This document shows positions 1 through 4,924 of a stretch of DNA of 5,196 nucleotides, piece after piece. The stretch is from NCBI GenBank assembly GCA_023621895.1, contig JAMOAF010000394.1, positions 1 to 5,196 of the forward strand, written 5' to 3'. Under the pieces are notes generated by a model, which was not told the DNA's origin, did no database searches, and saw only the letters and a program-made list of their open reading frames with translations. This stretch comes from Planctomycetota bacterium. Lineage in GTDB: Bacteria; Planctomycetota; Planctomycetia; Pirellulales; Thermoguttaceae. Position 1 is the first letter of the stretch; every line of letters starts with the position of its first letter. The translations under genes and the position numbers were made by a program.

Positions 1-1170
1 CTGCGGCGCCCATCGCAAAGCGGCGTTGGGCACGAGCAGTACGCCGCGGTGCTCTTCGATCTCAAATTCCAGGTTGGCCGTCAGGTAGGGCAATAGCCGG
101 CCGTTGGGATTGGCGGTCTCGACAACGACCGTATACACGACCACGTTCTGCGTCATCTGGGCATTGAGCCGAATCTGCTTCACGCGACCCTCGAAGGTCT
201 CGGCTGGAAAGGCGTCGACCGTGAACCGCACTTTCATTCCGGGGTGGATTTTGCCGATGTCGGCCTCGTTGACCGAAGCCCAGACCTGAAGACGCGACAG
301 GTCCTTGGCGATCAAGAACAAGCTCGGGGCGTTCAAAGCCGCAACCACCGTCTGGCCGATGTTCACGCGGCGATCGATGATCACGCCTTCGACGGGAGAA
401 ACGATCTCCGTGTAGTCGAGGTCCGTCTGCGCCTGCTTCAGCGCCGCGCGGGCCTGTTCGACAGCCGCTTTCCCGACCGACAGATTGGACTTGGCCACCT
501 TGTCGTTCGCCACGGCCAGGTCGTAGTCCGACTCGGAAATGGCCACCAGCGGGGTCGGGCTGGCTGCCGAGCGGGTCTGCTCAAACTGGCGGAGTTGCTC
601 AGCGCGCCGCAATGCCGCGGAGGCTTGGATCACCATGGCTTCCAGATGCTCCAGGTCGGCCATGGCGCGATCGAGTTGGGCCTGCGCCTGCTCCACCTGG
701 GCCCGGTAGCGAGTCTCGTCGATATAGGCCAGCTTGGTGCCCACGTGGACCACCGAGCCATAATCGATCCGAGGTTGAGACTCGGACGCACCCACGCCAA
801 CCGGCGCTTTTGACGGCGGGGAAACGCTGGCGGATGTCTTTGGTGCGGCTGCTTTGATCGGCCTGTTTCCGCCATTCCCTCCATTTTCATTCGGCTTGTC
901 GGCCGGTACGGCAATGCCGACCTTGCGTTTGGCAGCCTCCTCATCGACGCCAAAGTCACGAATTCGGCCCATCACCTGGGCACCCACGTCGACGACCTCT
1001 TCCGGCTCGATCGTGCCGGTTGCCGTGATCGTGGCACGCAGGTCGCCGCGTTGGATCTCCGCGACCCGATACAGGTTGGCCGGCTGGTCCGCCGCGTGAG
1101 AACGGTAGTAGAGAGCGCCGCCTCCAACCAGACCCCCGATGACCAGGACAAAAATCGCTAGGGTTCTCAT
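1..1170 (-). CDS. Periplasmic adaptor subunit of a tripartite efflux system (MacA/HlyD-like membrane fusion protein), 3' end cut by window edge
   Basis: The adaptor joins an inner-membrane pump to an outer-membrane channel. I translated the 390 residues present; the frame is open to the left edge. Residues 4-26 are a hydrophobic N-terminal anchor. Residues 58-76 (containing VGAQVMGRI) are the first half of a lipoyl/barrel-sandwich domain. Residues 77-134 are a low-complexity insert, and the second half resumes at 135-151 (VVHVGTKLAYID). Residues 152-250 are the Ala/Gln/Glu-rich coiled-coil hairpin. Residues 251-290 return to the lipoyl domain (YTEIVSPVEGVI, then VNIGQTV), and 291-378 are the beta-barrel (VWASVNEADIGKIHPG, LNAQMTQNVVVYTV). 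The start is the only ATG between the upstream in-frame stop at 1231-1233 and the domain. The ribosome site is weak. The outer-membrane partner lies upstream on the same strand, 434 bp away. MacA-type (ABC-linked) is favoured over AcrA-type because of the VGAQV and NVVVYTV blocks; without the pump gene this is inference. Confidence 0.9.
   Translation of the reverse strand, partial: MRTLAIFVLVIGGLVGGGALYYRSHAADQPANLYRVAEIQRGDLRATITATGTIEPEEVVDVGAQVMGRIRDFGVDEEAAKRKVGIAVPADKPNENGGNGGNRPIKAAAPKTSASVSPPSKAPVGVGASESQPRIDYGSVVHVGTKLAYIDETRYRAQVEQAQAQLDRAMADLEHLEAMVIQASAALRRAEQLRQFEQTRSAASPTPLVAISESDYDLAVANDKVAKSNLSVGKAAVEQARAALKQAQTDLDYTEIVSPVEGVIIDRRVNIGQTVVAALNAPSLFLIAKDLSRLQVWASVNEADIGKIHPGMKVRFTVDAFPAETFEGRVKQIRLNAQMTQNVVVYTVVVETANPNGRLLPYLTANLEFEIEEHRGVLLVPNAALRWAPQ
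769..942 (-). other. Low-complexity insert splitting the lipoyl domain of the adaptor
   Basis: This stretch encodes residues 77-134 of the adaptor. It lies inside the turn of the barrel-sandwich domain, between VGAQVMGRIRDFGVD and IDYGSVVHVGTKLAYID. Common MacA or AcrA proteins have only a few residues here. The insert is rich in Ala, Pro, Lys, Ser, Gly and Asn, with a GGNGGN run and several Pro-Ser/Pro-Lys pairs, and no predicted secondary structure is obvious. The frame stays open and the flanking halves match the family, so it is a genuine in-frame insert rather than a frameshift. I recall shorter insertions at this site in planctomycete homologues, so the position may be lineage-typical. 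A role is unknown. Confidence 0.75.
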
Positions 1171-1480
1171 GAAAGTCTCGTTGCTGATGTTCGCCGTTGA
1201 CCTTCTCGGCCGTTCGGAAGCCCGCTCGAGCTAAAGAAACTAACCCATGTCCGGGCAAAAAGTATCGAAGGGGCCGGAACGGGAAGCGCGGGCGGCGTCC
1301 CGAGGGGCCCCCGCATACGCCCACGTTCTCTTGCCCGCACACCCGGTTGGCAGCAGGTGCCAGACAAGCCGGGGGACTGATCATTCTTCCGCCAGCGAGG
1401 ACGCCGCACCCATTCAGTATTCTACACGCCAAGACGGACGCCTAGGGGGAGCGTCGCCGCCGCGATGCCCGACGTCTTTT

Positions 1481-1492
1481 CCGGAATTCCGG
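1481..1492. repeat. Perfect 12-bp palindrome CCGGAATTCCGG
   Basis: The sequence CCGGAATTCCGG is its own reverse complement. It lies in the gap between the two efflux genes, 311 bp upstream of the adaptor start, and its centre is 25 bp from that of a second palindrome at 1507-1516. It could be a binding site for a dimeric regulator, but a chance palindrome is possible. Confidence 0.4.
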
Positions 1493-1506
1493 GAGCCCCC
1501 GTATTA

Positions 1507-1516
1507 GGGATATCCC
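1507..1516. repeat. Perfect 10-bp palindrome GGGATATCCC
   Basis: GGGATATCCC is a perfect dyad in the same gap as the palindrome at 1481-1492. The sequences of the two palindromes differ, so they are not two copies of one operator. A regulatory role is only a suggestion from placement. Confidence 0.35.
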
Positions 1517-1570
1517 GCACCAGCATTACGACCCTTGGCTAACGAATGTCGCCGGCGGATGTGCTTCCTC

Positions 1571-1586
1571 GCCCCTCTTTCGGGGC
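1571..1586 (-). other. Short GC hairpin downstream of the outer-membrane factor stop
   Basis: On the minus strand the sequence reads GCCCC, a GAAAGA loop, then GGGGC, beginning 18 nt after the stop codon of the outer-membrane factor. The 5-bp all-GC stem could protect the 3' end of the transcript. No T-run follows on either strand, so it does not qualify as an intrinsic terminator. Confidence 0.3.
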
Positions 1587-1604
1587 AAACTCACGCCCTC
1601 GACC

Positions 1605-3149
1605 TTATTCAGACTTTGCGGGTGGCTTGGGGACGGCTTCCAGCTCCGGGGCTGGTCGCGTGCCAGCGTCGGGAGCGGCCCCTTGTCCCGTGACCCCGCC
1701 GAGCGAGTTCCAGTTGGCCTGGCGGATTTCCCAGCCGCCGCCCAACGCGCGATAGACCTGGATCAGGCCAAAGGCGATATCGCCGTGCGCCTGCGCCGCC
1801 AGGGTCTGGGTCTGGATCAAGGTCTGTTGGATCGTAGCGTACTGGTTGTAGTCGATCCGGCCGTGCAGAAGTTGGCCCTGAATTGCGTCCACGGCGGAGC
1901 GGGCGGCCGCGGCGCTTTGGTCATACAATCGGGCCCGCTCCTGCGCGCGAAGGAAAAAGACGAGCCCGTCTTCGACCTCGGCGCTGGCCGCCAGCACCGT
2001 GCCTTGATAAAAGGCAACGCTCTCGCCGAGGGCCGCGTTCTGGAAATAGATGTTGTTTGCCAGGCGGCCGTAATTCAACAAGTCCCAGCGGAAGGAAGGA
2101 CCCACGCTGCCGGTGAAGGCATCGCTGGTAAACAAATGCGACAGATTCTGCGCCTGATACCCCAAGGAGCCGTGGATCGCGATCGCCGGGTACAAATCCG
2201 CCGTCGCGATGCCGATCTGTTCGGCTTGAGCGGCAACCCGGCGTTCCGCCCGGCGGACATCCGGACGGCGGCGAAGGAGGTCCGCGGGAATTCCGACGGC
2301 CACCTCGGTTGGCGCCGCGGGAATCGATCCTGCGCCAAGCTCCTCGACGAGGTTTCGGGGCGGCTGGCCGAGCAGAATCGAGAGCGCGTCGGATGTCTGC
2401 CTCAGACTGACGTACAACTGCTCGCGCTGGGCCTGATTTTGCAGCAGGTTCGAGCGGACCTGGTCCACGTCAACCGAAGTGATCGTTCCGGCACGAAGCC
2501 GCTCCTCGCCGACGGTGAGCACAAATTGCTGAATGGCGATATTCTCGTCTAGCAGGCGAATCTGCTCCTGCCTGACGCGAATCGTGACATAGCTGTTCGC
2601 CACGTCGGCCAGTAGCGTGACCAGGACATCATCGTAACCGGCGATCGAAGCGTCGAGTTGGGCATCGGCTGCCTGCACGGCGCGGCGAAACCGGCCCCAG
2701 AAATCGAGTTCCCAGGCAAGTGTAAATCCCCAGTTCCATTGGCTAAGAAAATTACCCCCGGCCCCCAGCCTGTCGTAGCCGCCCGACATGGTTTGCTGCT
2801 GCGGAAACACCTCGCCCCGCGCGATCCCCAATTGGGCTCGCGATTCAAGGATGCGAAAGCCTGCCTGGCGCAGCGTTAGGTTCTGCGTCGATGCTTGCAC
2901 GATCAAGCCATCGAGCACCGGGTCCTTCAGCACTGTCCACCAACGGCAGGGGATCTGCGAATCCTCCCGGAGCCTCTGGTCGGCCTCGTCGATCCAGTGC
3001 TCGGCCACCGGCGCCTGGGGCCGGGAATAGTTGGGCCCGACTTTGAAGCCATTATTCAGATACTCGCGAGGACTGGTGCAGCCCCCCAAGAGGAGAACGG
3101 CCGCAAACGCCAACGCAAGGGGAGGTTTACCGCGAAGTTCCCGGTTCAT
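1605..3149 (-). CDS. Outer-membrane factor lipoprotein of an efflux system (NodT/OprM family, TolC-like)
   Basis: The protein forms a trimeric outer-membrane duct that docks on the adaptor to expel substrates. It has 514 residues, slightly longer than the usual 450-500. Residues 1-24 are a lipoprotein signal with a lipobox (LGGC, lipidated Cys24). VGPNYSRP at 37-44 and WWTVLKDPVLDGLI at 70-83 open the mature protein. The first OEP repeat covers about 66-260 and includes LAWELDFWGRFRRA (144-157). The second covers about 285-470 and carries GIPADLLRRRPDVRRAE (286-302), a hallmark of the family, and ends with YRALGGGW (466-473). Residues 474-514 form a Pro/Ala/Glu-rich tail that is probably disordered. 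The ATG at 3149 is the only start giving a proper signal; an AGG lies 8 nt before it, and no upstream in-frame ATG exists before a stop. It precedes the adaptor gene on the same strand and is probably its partner. Family is certain; substrate unknown. Confidence 0.95.
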   Translation of the reverse strand: MNRELRGKPPLALAFAAVLLLGGCTSPREYLNNGFKVGPNYSRPQAPVAEHWIDEADQRLREDSQIPCRWWTVLKDPVLDGLIVQASTQNLTLRQAGFRILESRAQLGIARGEVFPQQQTMSGGYDRLGAGGNFLSQWNWGFTLAWELDFWGRFRRAVQAADAQLDASIAGYDDVLVTLLADVANSYVTIRVRQEQIRLLDENIAIQQFVLTVGEERLRAGTITSVDVDQVRSNLLQNQAQREQLYVSLRQTSDALSILLGQPPRNLVEELGAGSIPAAPTEVAVGIPADLLRRRPDVRRAERRVAAQAEQIGIATADLYPAIAIHGSLGYQAQNLSHLFTSDAFTGSVGPSFRWDLLNYGRLANNIYFQNAALGESVAFYQGTVLAASAEVEDGLVFFLRAQERARLYDQSAAAARSAVDAIQGQLLHGRIDYNQYATIQQTLIQTQTLAAQAHGDIAFGLIQVYRALGGGWEIRQANWNSLGGVTGQGAAPDAGTRPAPELEAVPKPPAKSE

Positions 3150-3182
3150 GACAACGGCCTGAGCGAGAATCAGAGTTGACCG

Positions 3183-3199
3183 ACCGTCTACGCACCGTC
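3183..3199. repeat. Direct repeat ACCGTC with 11-bp period upstream of the outer-membrane factor
   Basis: ACCGTC occurs at 3183-3188 and 3194-3199, one helical turn apart and about 35-50 bp upstream of the efflux start codon. The wider stretch also carries CCGAC and GTCGG as inverted ends (3180-3184 and 3197-3201). Two half-sites on the same DNA face would suit a regulator, but the elements are short and could be chance. Confidence 0.25.
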
Positions 3200-3243
3200 G
3201 GCACAGTCCCTTCTCTCCGATCTATCGGCGTTTTCGCTGCAAT

Positions 3244-3265
3244 CCGGCAAGCCGTCCTTGCCCGG
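3244..3265. repeat. Imperfect 8-bp hairpin (CCGGCAAG / CTTGCCCGG)
   Basis: The arms 3244-3251 and 3257-3265 pair over eight bases with a single bulged C and a 5-nt loop. The structure sits about 95 bp upstream of the outer-membrane factor. No T-run follows, so it is more likely an operator or a leader structure than a terminator. Confidence 0.3.
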
Positions 3266-3304
3266 TCCCGACACACCTCCCATTGCCCCCAAATTCTCCC
3301 GTTT

Positions 3305-3332
3305 TTGACGCGATGTTTGCTGCGGCTACAAT
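3305..3332 (+). promoter_or_regulatory. Sigma70-like promoter for the propeller gene
   Basis: The -35 element TTGACG (3305-3310) and -10 element TACAAT (3327-3332) each match the consensus at five of six positions and are separated by 16 bp. Transcription would begin near 3339, giving a leader of about 128 nt before the ATG at 3467. It is the best-matching pair I found in the window. Confidence 0.55.
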
Positions 3333-3356
3333 GAGGGCGCTCGAGACGGACCGGCT

Positions 3357-3372
3357 CGTCGAGGGCTCGACG
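3357..3372. promoter_or_regulatory. Candidate operator: perfect 7-bp dyad with 2-bp centre
   Basis: CGTCGAG (3357-3363) and CTCGACG (3366-3372) are perfect reverse complements around a GG centre. The site lies about 18-33 bp downstream of the expected start of the rightward promoter. A repressor bound there could block elongation, and in the RNA it would be a short hairpin. The regulator is unknown. Confidence 0.4.
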
Positions 3373-3418
3373 TTTCCTGCCGCGCTACCAGCACAGTAAC
3401 ACTGCTGAATGACGAAAA

Positions 3419-3446
3419 GGTTCAAAATCCAAGTTTCAAGGTTCAA
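3419..3446. repeat. Four tandem imperfect heptamers of the GGTTCAA type
   Basis: The tract reads GGTTCAA, AATCCAA, GTTTCAA, GGTTCAA without gaps. The first and last units are identical, and all four end in CAA. It is AT-richer than its surroundings and lies just before the ribosome site of the propeller gene, inside the predicted leader. Tandem heptamers are known from other bacteria as simple repeats that vary in copy number. Confidence 0.6.
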
Positions 3447-3466
3447 ATCGCTGTCTTGAGGGCCAG

Positions 3467-4708
3467 ATGAAACGATCCACTGCCTCCCGCCGCAAGTTCC
3501 TTGCCGCCCTGGGCATCGGCGCGGCCGGCGCCGCCCTGGGCCGTATCGCCGGCGGTTCCGAATCACCGGGCCTCGTCGCCGGAATCGAAAAAATCACCCT
3601 CCGCCGCGGGCGCGACGGGAGCGGGCCGACCTGGTTCCACCCCCGAGCCTGCATGGTGCCGGGCGCGTCTGGCGCAACCGCCTTCATGACCCTCCAGACG
3701 ATCGCCGGCTCCGACTACTTCGGGCCCGTGCACTGGATGACCTCCGCCGACCTCGGCGCAACCTGGACGGAGCCGCAGCCCGTGCCGCCGCTCGGCCGCG
3801 TCAGGCAACCCGGCGGCGTCGAGGAAGGCGTCTGCGACGTCGTTCCGGAATGGCATCCGGCGACGAAGACGGTCCTGGCGCTCGGTCACAACGTCTTCTA
3901 CTCCGGCCCGAGGTTTTCCACCGACCAGCCGCCGCGCTGGCCGGTGTACGCCGTGTGGCGCGACGGCCGCTGGGGACCGCGCCGTAAGTTGGAATGGGCC
4001 GATCCGCGCGGCGCGTACATTTACTCGAACGGTTGCGGCCAGCGCGTCGTGCTGCCCAATGGCGAGATCCTTCTTGCCTTCACGCACACGAACGAAAAAA
4101 ACAAGCCGCGCTCCGTCGCCGGCGTGATCTGCTCCTTCGACGGCGACACGCTCGCCGTGAAACAAGTCGGCGAGGACATCACGCACCAGAAGGGGCGCGG
4201 CTTGCTGGAGCCGTCGCTTACCCTCTTCCGCGGCCGCTTCTTCCTCACGATTCGCGCCGAGGACCAGCGCGGCTACGTCTCGACCAGCGCCGATGGTCTG
4301 AAATGGACGACCAAGCAGCCGTGGGTCTGGGACGACGGTGAGCCGCTGGCACTCTCCACCACGCAGCAGCACTGGCTGCCGCACTCCGAGGCGCTATGGC
4401 TCGTCTATACGCGGAAGGACGCCTGCAACGAGAACGTCATCCGCTGGCGATCGCCGCTCTGGATGGCGCAGGTGGCCCCCGAGACCCTCCGCCTCCGCCG
4501 CGACACCGAACGGATCGTTCTCCCGCTAGTCGGCGACGGCGTGAACGGCCCAGACCGCGTGGCGATCATGGGCAACTTCCATACGACGAACGTCACCCCG
4601 CACGAGTCGTGGGTCACGGTTGGTGAATGGCAGCCGAAAAACGGAATCCGCGGCGACCTGCTGCTCGCCCGCATCCACTGGAGCAAGCCGAACACGCTGG
4701 CAACGTGA
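3467..4708 (+). CDS. Tat-exported Asp-box (BNR/sialidase superfamily) beta-propeller protein
   Basis: The protein has 413 residues. The N-terminus has a twin-arginine signal (SRRKFLAALG at 7-16) followed by an Ala/Gly-rich hydrophobic stretch to about residue 29, so it should be exported folded. A perfect Asp-box, S-x-D-x-G-x-T-W, is at 93-100 (SADLGATW), and a degenerate one is at 274-280 (SADGLKW). These mark the beta-turns of a sialidase-type propeller. Arg60 in WFHPRACMVP resembles the first arginine of sialidases, and Arg263 and Arg327 are candidates for the other two; that alignment is inference. The C-terminal part (RSPLWMAQV at 328-336, WVTVGEW at 382-388, ARIHWSKPN at 401-409) resembles blocks I recall from planctomycete sialidase-like proteins. 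GAGGG lies 4 nt before the ATG, and no upstream in-frame start exists before a stop at 3410. It is divergent from the efflux genes. True sialidase activity is unproven; a glycan-binding propeller or another hydrolase is possible. Confidence 0.88.
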   Translation: MKRSTASRRKFLAALGIGAAGAALGRIAGGSESPGLVAGIEKITLRRGRDGSGPTWFHPRACMVPGASGATAFMTLQTIAGSDYFGPVHWMTSADLGATWTEPQPVPPLGRVRQPGGVEEGVCDVVPEWHPATKTVLALGHNVFYSGPRFSTDQPPRWPVYAVWRDGRWGPRRKLEWADPRGAYIYSNGCGQRVVLPNGEILLAFTHTNEKNKPRSVAGVICSFDGDTLAVKQVGEDITHQKGRGLLEPSLTLFRGRFFLTIRAEDQRGYVSTSADGLKWTTKQPWVWDDGEPLALSTTQQHWLPHSEALWLVYTRKDACNENVIRWRSPLWMAQVAPETLRLRRDTERIVLPLVGDGVNGPDRVAIMGNFHTTNVTPHESWVTVGEWQPKNGIRGDLLLARIHWSKPNTLAT

Positions 4709-4731
4709 AAGGAGCCGCGGTTTGGAAATTG

Positions 4732-4774
4732 GCCCGAAGAATCCGATCAAAAGGGGCCACCCATAAATTCGGGC
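4732..4774. repeat. 7-bp inverted arms GCCCGAA / TTCGGGC around the first repeat copy
   Basis: GCCCGAA (4732-4738) and TTCGGGC (4768-4774) are perfect reverse complements enclosing 29 nt that contain the first GCCACCCA repeat. They start 24 nt after the propeller stop codon. They may be part of the repeat element or a weak 3' hairpin. Confidence 0.35.
4749..4767 (+). repeat. GCCACCCA repeat, copy 1 (forward)
   Basis: The unit AAAAGGGGCCACCCATAAA is preceded by GATC, as copy 3 is. It is identical over 19 bases to copy 2, which starts 26 bp later. Confidence 0.85.
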
Positions 4775-4793
4775 AAAAGGGGCCACCCATAAA
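4775..4793 (+). repeat. GCCACCCA repeat, copy 2 (forward)
   Basis: All 19 bases are identical to copy 1. Copy 3 starts 31 bp further on, so the spacing is not constant. Confidence 0.85.
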
Positions 4794-4805
4794 ATAACCA
4801 AGATC

Positions 4806-4824
4806 AAAAGGTGCCACCCATAAA
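4806..4824 (+). repeat. GCCACCCA repeat, copy 3 (forward)
   Basis: The unit AAAAGGTGCCACCCATAAA differs from copies 1 and 2 at one base (T for G). Its last 16 bases form a perfect inverted repeat with copy 5 (4909-4924) across 84 bp. Confidence 0.85.
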
Positions 4825-4853
4825 TTGGCGATAAAGCAGTCAGCTATCCAGTC

Positions 4854-4877
4854 CTGGCAGTGCCGGATCGTCTTTTT
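4854..4877 (+). terminator. Weak candidate terminator for the propeller gene
   Basis: A 5-bp stem (4854-4858 with 4862-4866, including one G-T pair, 3-nt loop) is followed 4 nt later by TCTTTTT. It lies between the forward and inverted repeats, about 145 nt after the propeller stop. The stem is short, so this is a tentative call. Confidence 0.25.
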
Positions 4878-4878
4878 G

Positions 4879-4888
4879 TGGGTGGCAC
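4879..4888 (-). repeat. GCCACCCA repeat, copy 4 (inverted, core only)
   Basis: On the minus strand the core is GTGCCACCCA, with AAA before it as in the other copies, but CAAAAA instead of TAAA after it. A further degenerate inverted copy follows at 4888-4901 on the plus strand (CTTTATGAGGTGCA against CTTTATGGGTGGCA in copy 5). Confidence 0.7.
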
Positions 4889-4908
4889 TTTATGAGGTGC
4901 ATTGCCGC

Positions 4909-4924
4909 TTTATGGGTGGCACCT
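4909..4924 (-). repeat. GCCACCCA repeat, copy 5 (inverted)
   Basis: On the minus strand this reads AGGTGCCACCCATAAA, identical over 16 bases to the end of copy 3. It closes the cluster on the right. Confidence 0.85.

Larger units (their letters stand above)
1171..1604. other. 434-bp gap between the two efflux genes; no convincing gene
   Basis: The gap separates the stop of the outer-membrane factor from the start of the adaptor, both on the minus strand. Open frames cross it on both strands, but they have no recognisable domains, are Arg/Pro/Gly-rich as expected from GC-rich non-coding DNA, and partly overlap the adaptor gene in another frame. The gap is long for neighbouring genes of one efflux operon, so the adaptor may have its own promoter. 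I found no strong minus-strand -35/-10 pair. Two perfect palindromes and one short hairpin in the gap are listed separately. Confidence 0.6.
3150..3466. other. 317-bp divergent intergenic region
   Basis: This region separates the efflux genes (minus strand) from the Tat-exported propeller gene (plus strand), so it must hold start signals for both. The rightward promoter is clear and is listed separately, together with a dyad, a hairpin and a heptamer tract. No equally good leftward promoter was found. The open frames crossing it show no family resemblance. Confidence 0.7.

Noticed and set aside
244..813. 189-codon plus-strand frame over the adaptor gene
   Set aside because: It is antisense to a clear efflux adaptor, is rich in Arg, Gly, Leu and His, and matches no family; a shadow of GC-rich coding.
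1419..1424. Minus-strand -10 element TAGAAT in the gap
   Set aside because: No acceptable -35 hexamer lies 16-18 bp upstream; a single hexamer is too weak.
956..1432. 158-codon minus frame spanning the adaptor start and the gap
   Set aside because: Its C-terminal part reads the adaptor gene in the wrong frame and the rest is Arg/Gly/Pro-rich with no domain.
1571..1586. Intrinsic terminator after the outer-membrane factor
   Set aside because: The stem is only 5 bp and no T-run follows on either strand; kept only as a hairpin.
1683..2552. 289-codon plus-strand frame over the outer-membrane factor gene
   Set aside because: Long but antisense to a certain OprM/NodT gene, with no recognisable motif.
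3563..4384. 273-codon minus frame over the propeller gene
   Set aside because: It mirrors the plus-strand gene, which has a signal peptide, Asp-box and ribosome site; the antisense product has none.
4526..4817. Two minus frames starting in the repeat cluster
   Set aside because: Their N-termini are translations of the GCCACCCA repeat (recurring GGPF/VAPF peptides) and the rest is antisense to the propeller gene.
4749..4924. CRISPR array
   Set aside because: The repeats are under 20 bp, spacing is uneven (26 and 31 bp), copies occur in both orientations, and no cas gene is present.
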